Shown: one piece after another, positions 48,588 through 59,169 of the stretch
How positions within the stretch are numbered: the stretch's first letter is position 1
Layout of the letters: every line of letters begins with the position of its first letter
Program-made: the position numbers and the translations under genes
Assembly (NCBI GenBank): GCA_019828595.1
Contig: JAHQRK010000051.1
Span: 57,700 to 121,699, forward strand
Origin: Aphanomyces cochlioides
Lineage: Eukaryota; Oomycota; Saprolegniomycetes; Saprolegniales; Verrucalvaceae
Direction of reading: 5' to 3'
Length of the DNA stretch: 64,000 bases
Notes under the pieces: model-generated
Databases searched by the model: none
The model's input: only the letters and a program-made list of their open reading frames with translations
Told to the model about the DNA's origin: nothing

Positions 48588-49587
48588 ACGTTTTTTCCCC
48601 TTTTCTCCGATTTCGTCCTCTCCTCCCAACATTCTTGCCTTTCCTTAGGATTCCTCCTGTATTCTTCTCAGCTCTTACTAGTCACCTCATGCCACGTCCA
48701 GCACGAAAAGAGGTGCTCACCTCTACGCACATATGGATAAGACATTCCTTGAATCTCTCTTTCACGGACTGTGGTCCATCTGCAGTGTCCATCTATACTC
48801 TTGACAAGACAAATGCAGTCTTGTTTTTGTTCTGTTGAGTCTCTTCGCGAGGCTTGCTCCAAACGCTCGTGTGTTTACGATGGTTGACACATCGAGATAC
48901 GCCGACATGTCTTGATGTAGTCATGCAATCGTTTGCAATGATCTCTGAGTCTGTGAATTTCATTTGAATCACCTCAACGTGGCAGCCAAGGCATGCATCC
49001 AAAATACATGTAAATAGGAATCTACACGGATAAACAAAACGAAGCATCTCGAATGGGATCGACAATCTTTTCAAGATCGTGTAGCTTTGCCTTCACAAAG
49101 CTCTGTCCTGGCTTGTTGGCGTTATATGAATGAGCCACTTGACAGTGGTCGACAACGACGATGAACTTTTCTCCATACTGAAGCAAAGTATTTGAGTTTT
49201 GATAAGAAATTTGACCCGCCGAATATGAATTTCATGAGGATTTGCATGCAATAAGAAATAACTTGGAAAACATTATAGCGTTTGAGAAACATGACTTTAA
49301 AGACGAAAATGTAGGTCAAAACTCTCTGCTAATAATAACGTTTATAATTAAATAGTATGCGTGTAAAAGGATATGGACAGAGGACACGAGGAATGAAGCT
49401 TGGGACTGTCGAGGGCTGACGACGAGCGGATGCCAAATTGAATTGCGTAGGTTTTGTTTTGTTGGGAGAGTGGATGGTGTGTGGGATATGTTGTAGGTTT
49501 CTTTTGTGTGTGGAAAAAAAGTGTGTGTGTCAATGTGTTTGAGAACGTGTGTTGTGTGATGTGGTGTGTATGGGAATAAGTATAATA
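48588..49587. repeat. tRNA-array spacer (M6), 1000 bp
   Basis: Mosaic of the variants: CATTCTTGCC as in M2/M3/M7 but AAAAGAGGTG as in M4/M5. The coding-like stretch is at 49022-49177. Confidence 0.85.
48591..48596 (+). terminator. Pol III terminator (T6) of tRNA copy 5
   Basis: T6 placed 4 nt after the tRNA. Confidence 0.85.
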
Positions 49588-49601
49588 GGTCGTATAGCTC
49601 A

Positions 49602-51292
49602 ATGACAATCGGGGTATATTTGACCTTTAACCCCTATAAATATTTGCCTAGACGACCCAATGGGGAACAAGGACTACTAAGTTCTACTCGAAAGCCACTT
49701 GAATCGTTGCGTGAGTTCGATTGAGCTCTTGCATTGTCTTGAAATCTTGAGACTTCTTTACACAAGTGTCGCTCGCAAGTTCTTCTCCCAAAACCAAGTG
49801 TAGTTGGTATGAGACTTGAGTTTTTCGACTATCTCGGAGACTTGCATTGCTTCATCACTGTCCATTGTAGGATCACGGAGCATTCGTCTGATATTTGCGG
49901 TCCACGAAACAAGAGATACTTCCTTGACCGCCTGGATGTATGGCACTGTTTTGCCTTCAAACTTGGTTCGATTGCGATGAATCCAAAAGTCCCGTAGCAA
50001 AGATGAAACGAGAAGGACCCACAAACGACGAATCACTGAAAAATGAGACACCCATTCTTCAGAAACCGCGAATTCGTCGAGGTTGATAATCGTATTCCAT
50101 GTAAATGGAATACCAAACGGCCGCCACGCTGCTTGATGCCAATTCCACACAGGCTTGACAAACTTGCAGTCGAACAGGATGTGTTGTATCGTTTCGACGG
50201 CTGAGCAACCAGGAAAGGAGCATTCGATAATGCTAGGGTTGGTGTCTTGAAGGAAAAAGAAGCGAGAGTTGACGGGTAGCATCCGAAACAAGATTCGCCA
50301 CCACACATCGGCTTGAACAGGAGTTGGATATCGCATCAAAGGTTTCACAGTCTTGTTCATGTATTTCTTGATCGCCAAATCATTGTTTCTTGAATCGCTC
50401 GACAAGGGGTGCTGTTTGGTGAGTAGTGGCGCGCAAAAGCAAATCGATCGGATGTACTTGCGCGGCCATTGTTGAAAAGGAACAAAGACATTCTTCCAAA
50501 CTTGTCCGACGGGGATTTGAACTTCATGATTGGGAGGCACAGCTTCCACGAGAGGGATACCCAGTACTTGCCATACAGTGGTCGCAATGAGTGAAAGCAG
50601 GGAGTACAAATGGCGAAACACGCGTGGAAAATCATCGCCAGGGAACCGCCAAACGTAAGGCTCCATTTGCAACTTGAATTCTTCATAGGAGGGCCACACG
50701 CGTTGTGTGGTGACGAAATCGTCCAAGCAATGCAAGCCTTCTTGGGCGAGGAACTTGTAGAAGGGACGATGATGTTTGAGGGCGACAGCAAGCGAGGTTG
50801 GTCCATTGGAACCAGGAACCAAAAACAGCGGATGAATTTGCAGCCAAACAGACATGGTAGGGAGCTGAGATTGTGTCGGCGTTTCAGGACATTTGCGCGT
50901 AAGGGGGATACGATGCCAGTTGGCCCAGATTTTCCGCCACAACAAAGGGAGTACTTCAAGTCGCATGTGATTTGTGTTGTGGTTGGGATGATACATGAGG
51001 CAGTCCCACGACGAGTATCTTGCGAACGGCTCCATGCACCTTCGAAAGAGCTGCTTCGGGAGAACAGACCATAACGATGGTTCTTCGTTGTCGGTCTGAA
51101 CAAGGAATTGAAGTCGCTGAACACGTTGAGCACGAATTCTTGACGCAATATGCGGAATCCTGAGACCCAGGCTGGGATGATACGCCACGCCAGAGTTGAT
51201 CAAGGACATGTGCTTGTCTTCCTTGTGTCGCTTTCTTGTCAAGATGAACTTGTACACCATGGACTGCCACTTGGCGACCGAGTCTTCAGGGA
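49602..51292 (-). mobile_element. Family C fragment (M6)
   Basis: 1691 bp with AAATATTTG, GAGTAC and the GTCTTCAGGG right end that precedes family A insertions. Confidence 0.9.
49758..51292 (-). pseudogene. Family C ORF2 C-terminal fragment (M6)
   Basis: Open frame, same extent as the M1 copy. Confidence 0.85.
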
Positions 51293-51463
51293 GGTCGTAT
51301 AGCTCACTGCAATGGGGAGGTATATTAATAGACTTTCAATATCTACTAATACTAATATTGCCTACTAACGGCTCATCCCACTTCCAAATGCTTCAGCAGA
51401 TTTTCTACTTTGGGCTTTGGAGTACAGCGATTTTTGACTTGTTGAATAAATACTTGGGGCTTG

Positions 51464-54400
51464 TTAATTTGGGGCTGAAGGTTGGAGCGCGAGCAAAGTC
51501 GGGTACTTGGCTACCAGTGGGCGATAGACAGGTTGTCTATGCAAAGTATTGATTGCTGAAATTGCTTCCACTCGTTGAGGGCTGTCAACTTCTTGGAGGC
51601 GAAGCCATCTGCGGATCGATGCATGCCATCGGATGAAGCTGACTTCTTGCCAAATTTCTGGCGGAGGCGGCTCCTTCGATTCGAACTTGGCGGCGTTGTG
51701 CGTTGTCCAAATATAGTGAAGGTTGGAAGCACACAGAAGAGCCCAGAGCACAAACAGTATGTCTTGAAGCTGGCTACCGCGTTCGTTGACTTGAAAGCGG
51801 TCGATGTTGGTGATGGCAGTCCAATCGAAATTGACACCGAAGCATCGCCAAGCGGTCGCGTGAAAACGCCAAAGGGGATACACGCGAGAGCAGGTGTGGA
51901 AGGCGTGGTGTTGGTTCTCCGGTGCGTCGCAATTGGTATAGACACAGCAAATTACGTCTGGCTGCTGAGGTTGCAAGTAGAACAAGCGCGAGTTGACAGG
52001 CAGCATGTTGAACAACAGTCGAAACCAAACGTCGCCATGGAGGGGAGGCGGCCAACGGCATGTTTTGCGGATGAGTCGCACGTAGGTCGCAATATCTTGT
52101 TGCTCGACGCGGGACGATGTCGCCACTGGGTGCGGTTTTCCATCCGAAGGGGCGTGATGCGCCAAACGTGATACGAGTCGCTTGGGCCAACGCTCGAAGG
52201 ATAGCAATTGATCTTTGAAAAGTGCCTTGAAAGGGTGACTTGTTGTATCGATATCGGTCAAAGCAGTTCCAGTTCGAACGCCAGACGTGCGGAGGACTTG
52301 GTCGAATATCTTGGTGAGGTGGCTATAAACTTGACCAGCACGTTCGGGTGCTGCAAATCCCATCGCGCCGTTCGCTTGTAACGTCACTTGTGCCGCACGG
52401 TTGTTGGATGACAGTCGATCAATAAACGCAGCTCTTGTAGGCCATGTCCCTTGCCGTGTCAAGAAGTCTTTGAGGCAGTGGAAACCGTTTTGAGACGCAT
52501 GTCTACACCATCGACGACACAGAGCAGTCTTCACGACATTTGATGTAGCACCCGCAGGACCAACTTGCAGAGCGGGGTAGGATGTCAGCCACACGGGGAG
52601 GTTCAAAAGTTCTTCGAGGCTTGGTGGCGAAGCGGTTCGCTTGGCCATAGGTGTGGCGGCCCATTGATGCCAAATGTCGTGCCAAAGAGGATGCAGCTCC
52701 CACAAAAACAACCACTTGGAGCTGTGGTTGGGGAAGTACGTGAGAAAGTCGAACGGGTGGGTGTCGCGATACAGCTTGTTCATGACACGGGAAAATTGTC
52801 TCTTTACAAGCAACTTCCATGGGGCAAATGTGTTGGGTGAATTGGGCTGCATCAAGAGTTGGAGCCGCAGCAGTCGCTGAGTCCGAAGCTTCGAAGCCAC
52901 ATGCGGAATACCGAGGCCGAGTTTTTGATCGAACTGCCACTTGCGGCAAATAGTTGAGCGATGATGGTCGGTGATTTGCGTCTTCCGACCAAGGATGTAC
53001 TTGTTGACCATTCTTTGCCAAACGGCAACCATCGTTGGAGGCACATACACTGCAGCCGTGACATGCCATAACAACGACAACAACATGGTCGATACGATGA
53101 GTTTGCGGCCTTGGATGGTTCGCGCACGACTTCCCCACGTTTGAAACGCAGCCAGAAACTTGTCGTTCAGTTGCTGGACTTGAAAATCGCGCGGCAGTCG
53201 GTGGCCAAAGAGAATACCAAGGTATTTCACTGGCTTCTCGCTCGGCAAGACGTTCAAGAGGCCACCATCGTCGATGTCTTCGATATCGAGATTGTTGTTG
53301 AGCGCCAAAGTCATGCACTTGGCAACGTTGAGACGAGCTCCAGACACAGAGCAAAAGTCTTCGACAATTGCCATTTGCTCGACCGCCGCTTGGAGGGATG
53401 ACGAGAGTAGAGTCGTGTCGTCGGCAAAGTAGATGCTCGTCAGTGAGTCTCCATTTGGAAGGGGAATACCAAAATCAGGAGATCCGCGTAGCATTTCGCC
53501 GAGTGGCTCGAGGTAAAGTACGAAGAGCATGCACGATAGGGGGCAACCTTGCTTGACTCCGCGGGTAGGCCGTATGGTAGGGCCAAGACCGTCGTTGAAA
53601 ATGATCTGGACCAGAGGCGTATTGTAAAGCAACTGAACCCAAGACACAAATGTGGGACCGATGTTCATCTCCTTGAGTACGTCGAAGAGAAAGCCTTGGT
53701 CAACCATATCGTATGCCTTGGAAAAGTCGAGAAACGTCGCGTAGTAGTCGTGGTCTTCATTGGTACAGAAAGTCTGCAATGCTTGTACCAGCATCACGTG
53801 GTCGTGCAAGCGACGGCCAGGGACAAAACCAGCTTGGCTTGGGTGAGCGAGGTATGGGGCAACTTGTGCAAGACGGTAGGCCAGCGCCCGCGATAGAATC
53901 TTGACTTCAACCGACATGAGAGTAATCGGCCGATAGTTGCCAGGGTCGCCTCTGTCTCCAGCCTTGAACAAGAGCGCCACTGCACTTCGGCGTTGTTGGA
54001 GCAGGAGGTGACCGTGATGGGTGAGTTGGTAGTTGAACACCTTGAGCAGGATTTGGGCGAATACGTCCGGGGAGACTTGAAAGAAAGCTGCAGGCCAGCC
54101 GTCTGAACCAGGAGACTTGTTCGGGTTCATAGACTTGAGCGCGCCGCACAGGTCTTCCGCCGTGAGAGGACTTTCCAGAGCGTCGCGCTGTTCTTGAGTG
54201 AGACGTCGAGTAATGGCTCGAATGATAGCTCGGCGACGGGCCCGATTCAACGGTGGTTGGTCTCTTGGAGTGACCATGATGTTTTTCCAATGAGACGTAA
54301 AACCAGCCTTGACTTCAGACGGGTCAGTCGACGTTGCACCGTTGATTGTCACGGACGAGAGCGGCACTTTGATCCCCTTGGGTCGACGAAAAAAGTGACT

Positions 54401-55618
54401 GGTACCTCGCTCGTTGACGTTGGCGTGAAAGTCGAATTGCTGATCCAGGTTGAACTGTCGGTACTCGCTGCGGGCAGTGTCAAGGGCTTGACGGGCGGTA
54501 TTAACAATGGATGTCTCAACGAGTCCCATGTCGAATGCTCGGCGGGAAGTAAGCCACTTCATCTTGAGGCTGTTGAGTGTGTACTTCATCGAGTCAATGT
54601 ACTGGCGATGACTGACTTGGAGACGCTTCTTCATTCTCTTCAACCAGCCGTACCACTTTGCGCCAAAGTTTTGAGTGTCGTCTGCGCGCATCTCGTCCAA
54701 AAGTTGATTGGCTTCGGCCTTGATCGCTGCGACTACTTGAGGGTTCTTTAAGAGCTCACGGGGGAGGCGCCAGTAACTTCGGTCGGGAGCTCGCTGCTCG
54801 CAGGAGAGGACCACTTTGTGTTCCATGTGGTCGCCTGCAAAGCTGCTTGGGGAATAGCTTGAACGTGCGTACGTTTGAGCGACGATATCTTGGTCCACAA
54901 ACAGGTAGTCGAGGCGGTTGCTTCGACCAGGGCCGCTGTAAACGCGCTCGTTGGGGTGGTGCATCCTCCACGCATCGATAACACCAAGTGCTGAAAGCCA
55001 GGCAATGCATTCCGCCTTACCAGCGTTGTGGTCTTGGCGAGGTCGAGTCGCGTCCAGATGCTCCTCCAGGGGTAAGTTGAAATCGCCTCCGACAAAGTGA
55101 ATGCTGTCGTCTTCAAAGTCGCGAGGCAGATCGTCGAAAAACGGTGCTCGAGAGTGAGCGATAACCGGGGCATAGACGTTGTGAAAGTACACAGGAACGC
55201 CGTCCCACTGAGTTCGAACAACCATGTATCTTCCAGGTCGGTCATGGGTGGTCAAGTGTTGCAGATCGAGGAATCCAGGCATGGATCCATGGAAATACGA
55301 TGCCACACCGCAGCGCCGATTGTTGAGTGAGTCGACGCGATCAGTGCGGAGATCGTTGGTGAAGAGCTTGTATTTGCCAACGCCTACTTCGTTGTTGAGG
55401 TGGAGTTGGAAGGTTTCGAGATGTTTGATGTTATTGATTTTGGTTTCTTGAAAGAAAACGGCTTGGGTCGGAATTTGGAGTCGCCGCGCCACAAGATGTC
55501 CGTTGTCTTTCAGCCCATTGAGGTTGGCAGTGGTCAGTTCGAGTATGGGGAACTTGGTGAAGAGACCGGCCGCGACCACCTTAGCCACGGAACGCGACAG
55601 ACGTTGCGTTCGCAACAT
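51464..55618 (-). CDS. Family A ORF2, intact (M6)
   Basis: 1384 aa with all endonuclease, RT and CCHC residues. A substitution near 52804 (CTCTTTACAAG) and one near 55265 separate it from the M1 and M2 copies. Confidence 0.92.
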   Translation of the reverse strand: MLRTQRLSRSVAKVVAAGLFTKFPILELTTANLNGLKDNGHLVARRLQIPTQAVFFQETKINNIKHLETFQLHLNNEVGVGKYKLFTNDLRTDRVDSLNNRRCGVASYFHGSMPGFLDLQHLTTHDRPGRYMVVRTQWDGVPVYFHNVYAPVIAHSRAPFFDDLPRDFEDDSIHFVGGDFNLPLEEHLDATRPRQDHNAGKAECIAWLSALGVIDAWRMHHPNERVYSGPGRSNRLDYLFVDQDIVAQTYARSSYSPSSFAGDHMEHKVVLSCEQRAPDRSYWRLPRELLKNPQVVAAIKAEANQLLDEMRADDTQNFGAKWYGWLKRMKKRLQVSHRQYIDSMKYTLNSLKMKWLTSRRAFDMGLVETSIVNTARQALDTARSEYRQFNLDQQFDFHANVNERGTSHFFRRPKGIKVPLSSVTINGATSTDPSEVKAGFTSHWKNIMVTPRDQPPLNRARRRAIIRAITRRLTQEQRDALESPLTAEDLCGALKSMNPNKSPGSDGWPAAFFQVSPDVFAQILLKVFNYQLTHHGHLLLQQRRSAVALLFKAGDRGDPGNYRPITLMSVEVKILSRALAYRLAQVAPYLAHPSQAGFVPGRRLHDHVMLVQALQTFCTNEDHDYYATFLDFSKAYDMVDQGFLFDVLKEMNIGPTFVSWVQLLYNTPLVQIIFNDGLGPTIRPTRGVKQGCPLSCMLFVLYLEPLGEMLRGSPDFGIPLPNGDSLTSIYFADDTTLLSSSLQAAVEQMAIVEDFCSVSGARLNVAKCMTLALNNNLDIEDIDDGGLLNVLPSEKPVKYLGILFGHRLPRDFQVQQLNDKFLAAFQTWGSRARTIQGRKLIVSTMLLSLLWHVTAAVYVPPTMVAVWQRMVNKYILGRKTQITDHHRSTICRKWQFDQKLGLGIPHVASKLRTQRLLRLQLLMQPNSPNTFAPWKLLVKRQFSRVMNKLYRDTHPFDFLTYFPNHSSKWLFLWELHPLWHDIWHQWAATPMAKRTASPPSLEELLNLPVWLTSYPALQVGPAGATSNVVKTALCRRWCRHASQNGFHCLKDFLTRQGTWPTRAAFIDRLSSNNRAAQVTLQANGAMGFAAPERAGQVYSHLTKIFDQVLRTSGVRTGTALTDIDTTSHPFKALFKDQLLSFERWPKRLVSRLAHHAPSDGKPHPVATSSRVEQQDIATYVRLIRKTCRWPPPLHGDVWFRLLFNMLPVNSRLFYLQPQQPDVICCVYTNCDAPENQHHAFHTCSRVYPLWRFHATAWRCFGVNFDWTAITNIDRFQVNERGSQLQDILFVLWALLCASNLHYIWTTHNAAKFESKEPPPPEIWQEVSFIRWHASIRRWLRLQEVDSPQRVEAISAINTLHRQPVYRPLVAKYPTLLALQPSAPN

Positions 55619-56219
55619 CTCCCAGCATGAGTGTCTGAGTGTCGGGTTGGAACATCACTTGGTTGTCGAAGGTGGGGTCCAGGGAGCCAGCCTCATGGAA
55701 TTCCAGGATCGTGGTCAAGACGTATCGCGACTTCTCGTCTTCGCCGGCATACAACGTTTCCATGATATTCCAAATCAAGAGGCCGAAGCTCGTGTCAAGC
55801 AATATGGCAGATAGCGATACGCCCGACAAACAGCGGGAGCCCAAATGAGAAGCCAGTGCAGTGACCGGGTACTTGGTAGAGGCCACGATCGCAGCATCAC
55901 TGTTGTAGTACGTTGGAGCATGAATGGCCAAGAGAACTTCTGCCACAGCCAACACTTCTTCCAGGTCGCCGCGATGGAGGGAAATCTCGTCGCCGTCAAT
56001 GGTAGTATCGATGAAGTCGATGTTCTTGAATAGCTCGATGTTGCTGAAGATGGCTTGAACGTGCTCGCGGGTCATACGCACACCCCACGTCAATGAGTAC
56101 AGCTGGGAGAACGGTTTGTCTCCACCCCAAGTCGCTCGAAGCCACCGATGGAGGAGGCGTTGTCTCACAAAGTACTCAAAGCATGCACGGTCTTCATCAA
56201 AAAGTCGGTGCAGTTGCAC
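55581..56219 (-). pseudogene. Family A ORF1, short C-terminal fragment (M6)
   Basis: About 212 codons, open to the junction. The frame continues through the antisense strand of the tRNA to an ATG at 56246, adding MLYRLSYTTV. Whether such a chimera is translated is unknown. Confidence 0.82.
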
Positions 56220-56292
56220 GGTCGTATAGCTCAGTCGGTAGAGCATGGTGCTAATAACGCCAGGGTCCTGGGTTCGAGCCCCAGTATGACCA
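56220..56292 (+). tRNA. tRNA-Ile(AAU), copy 6
   Basis: Identical to copy 1. Confidence 0.97.
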
Positions 56293-57293
56293 ACGTTTTT
56301 TTCCCCTTTTCTCCGATTTCGTCCTCTCCTCCCAACATTCTTGCCTTTCCTTAGGATTCCTCCTGTATTCTTCTCAGCTCTTACTGGTCACCTCATGCCA
56401 CGTCCAGCACGAAAAGATGTGCTCACCTCTACGCACATATGGATAAGACATTCCTTGAATCTCTCTTTCACGGACTGTGGTCCATCTGCAGTGTCCATCT
56501 ATACTCTTGACAAGACAAATGCAGTCTTGTTTTTGTTCTGTTGAGTCTCTTCGCGAGGCTTGCTCCAAACGCTCGTGTGTTTACGATGGTTGACACATCG
56601 AGATACGCCGACATGTCTTGATGTAGTCATGCAATCGTTTGCAATGATCTCTGAGTCTGTGAATTTCATTTGAATCACCTCAACGTGGCAGCCAAGGCAT
56701 GCATCCAAAATACATGTAAATAGGAATCTACACGGATAAACAAAACGAAGCATCTCGAATGGGGTCGACAATCTTTTCAAGATCGTGTAGCTTTGCCTTC
56801 ACAAAGCTCTGTCCTGGCTTGTTGGCGTTATATGAATGAGCCACTTGACAGTGGTCGACAACGACGATGAACTTTTCTCCATACTGAAGCAAAGTATTTG
56901 AGTTTTGATAAGAAATTTGACCCGCCGAATATGAATTTCATGAGGATTTGCATGCAATAAGAAATAACTTGGAAAACATTATAGCGTTTGAGAAACATGA
57001 CTTTAAAGACGAAAATGTAGGTCAAAACTCTCTGCTAATAATAACGTTTATAATTAAATAGTATGCGTGTAAAAGGATATGGACAGAGGACACGAGGAAT
57101 GAAGCTTGGGACTGTCGAGGGCTGACGACGAGCGGATGCCAAATTGAATTGCGTAGGTTTTGTTTTGTTGGGAGAGTGGATGGTGTGTGGGATATGTTGT
57201 AGGTTTCTTTTGTGTGTGGAAAAAAAGTGTGTGTGTCAATGTGTTTGAGAACGTGTGTTGTGTGATGTGGTGTGTATGGGAATAAGTATAATA
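56293..57293. repeat. tRNA-array spacer (M7), 1001 bp
   Basis: Has one extra T in the terminator and private substitutions near 56386 (ACTGGTCACC) and 56764 (GGGGTCGAC). The coding-like stretch is at 56728-56883. Confidence 0.85.
56296..56302 (+). terminator. Pol III terminator (T7) of tRNA copy 6
   Basis: Seven T residues starting 4 nt after the tRNA; the other copies have six. Confidence 0.85.
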
Positions 57294-57307
57294 GGTCGTA
57301 TAGCTCA

Positions 57308-58998
57308 ATGACAATCGGGGTATATTTGACCTTTAACCCCTATAAATATTTGCCTAGACGACCCAATGGGGAACAAGGACTACTAAGTTCTACTCGAAAG
57401 CCACTTGAATCGTTGCGTGAGTTCGATTGAGCTCTTGCATTGTCTTGAAATCTTGAGACTTCTTTACACAAGTGTCGCTCGCAAGTTCTTCTCCCAAAAC
57501 CAAGTGTAGTTGGTATGAGACTTGAGTTTTTCGACTATCTCGGAGACTTGCATTGCTTCATCACTGTCCATTGTAGGATCACGGAGCATTCGTCTGATAT
57601 TTGCGGTCCACGAAACAAGAGATACTTCCTTGACCGCCTGGATGTATGGCACTGTTTTGCCTTCAAACTTGGTTCGATTGCGATGAATCCAAAAGTCCCG
57701 TAGCAAAGATGAAACGAGAAGGACCCACAAACGACGAATCACTGAAAAATGAGACACCCATTCTTCAGAAACCGCGAATTCGTCGAGGTTGATAATCGTA
57801 TTCCATGTAAATGGAATACCAAACGGCCGCCACGCTGCTTGATGCCAATTCCACACAGGCTTGACAAACTTGCAGTCGAACAGGATGTGTTGTATCGTTT
57901 CGACGGCTGAGCAACCAGGAAAGGAGCATTCGATAATGCTAGGGTTGGTGTCTTGAAGGAAAAAGAAGCGAGAGTTGACGGGTAGCATCCGAAACAAGAT
58001 TCGCCACCACACATCGGCTTGAACAGGAGTTGGATATCGCATCAAAGGTTTCACAGTCTTGTTCATGTATTTCTTGATCGCCAAATCATTGTTTCTTGAA
58101 TCGCTCGACAAGGGGTGCTGTTTGGTGAGTAGTGGCGCGCAAAAGCAAATCGATCGGATGTACTTGCGCGGCCATTGTTGAAAAGGAACAAAGACATTCT
58201 TCCAAACTTGTCCGACGGGGATTTGAACTTCATGATTGGGAGGCACAGCTTCCACGAGAGGGATACCCAGTACTTGCCATACAGTGGTCGCAATGAGTGA
58301 AAGCAGGGAGTACAAATGGCGAAACACGCGTGGAAAATCATCGCCAGGGAACCGCCAAACGTAAGGCTCCATTTGCAACTTGAATTCTTCATAGGAGGGC
58401 CACACGCGTTGTGTGGTGACGAAATCGTCCAAGCAATGCAAGCCTTCTTGGGCGAGGAACTTGTAGAAGGGACGATGATGTTTGAGGGCGACAGCAAGCG
58501 AGGTTGGTCCATTGGAACCAGGAACCAAAAACAGCGGATGAATTTGCAGCCAAACAGACATGGTAGGGAGCTGAGATTGTGTCGGCGTTTCAGGACATTT
58601 GCGCGTAAGGGGGATACGATGCCAGTTGGCCCAGATTTTCCGCCACAACAAAGGGAGTACTTCAAGTCGCATGTGATTTGTGTTGTGGTTGGGATGATAC
58701 ATGAGGCAGTCCCACGACGAGTATCTTGCGAACGGCTCCATGCACCTTCGAAAGAGCTGCTTCGGGAGAACAGACCATAACGATGGTTCTTCGTTGTCGG
58801 TCTGAACAAGGAATTGAAGTCGCTGAACACGTTGAGCACGAATTCTTGACGCAATATGCGGAATCCTGAGACCCAGGCTGGGATGATACGCCACGCCAGA
58901 GTTGATCAAGGACATGTGCTTGTCTTCCTTGTGTCGCTTTCTTGTCAAGATGAACTTGTACACCATGGACTGCCACTTGGCGACCGAGTCTTCAGGGA
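57308..58998 (-). mobile_element. Family C fragment (M7)
   Basis: 1691 bp, matching the M6 copy at all markers I compared. Confidence 0.9.
57464..58998 (-). pseudogene. Family C ORF2 C-terminal fragment (M7)
   Basis: Open frame, same extent as the M1 copy. Confidence 0.85.
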
Positions 58999-59169
58999 GG
59001 TCGTATAGCTCACTGCAATGGGGAGGTATATTAATAGACTTTCAATATCTACTAATACTAATATTGCCTACTAACGGCTCATCCCACTTCCAAATGCTTC
59101 AGCAGATTTTCTACTTTGGGCTTTGGAGTACAGCGATTTTTGACTTGTTGAATAAATACTTGGGGCTTG

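Larger units (their letters stand above)
51307..56219 (-). mobile_element. Family A, 5'-truncated in ORF1 (M6)
   Basis: 4913 bp with a 5' breakpoint (GTTGCA plus one extra C) different from the M1/M2 copies. It is therefore either a separate insertion or a recombinant. Confidence 0.92.
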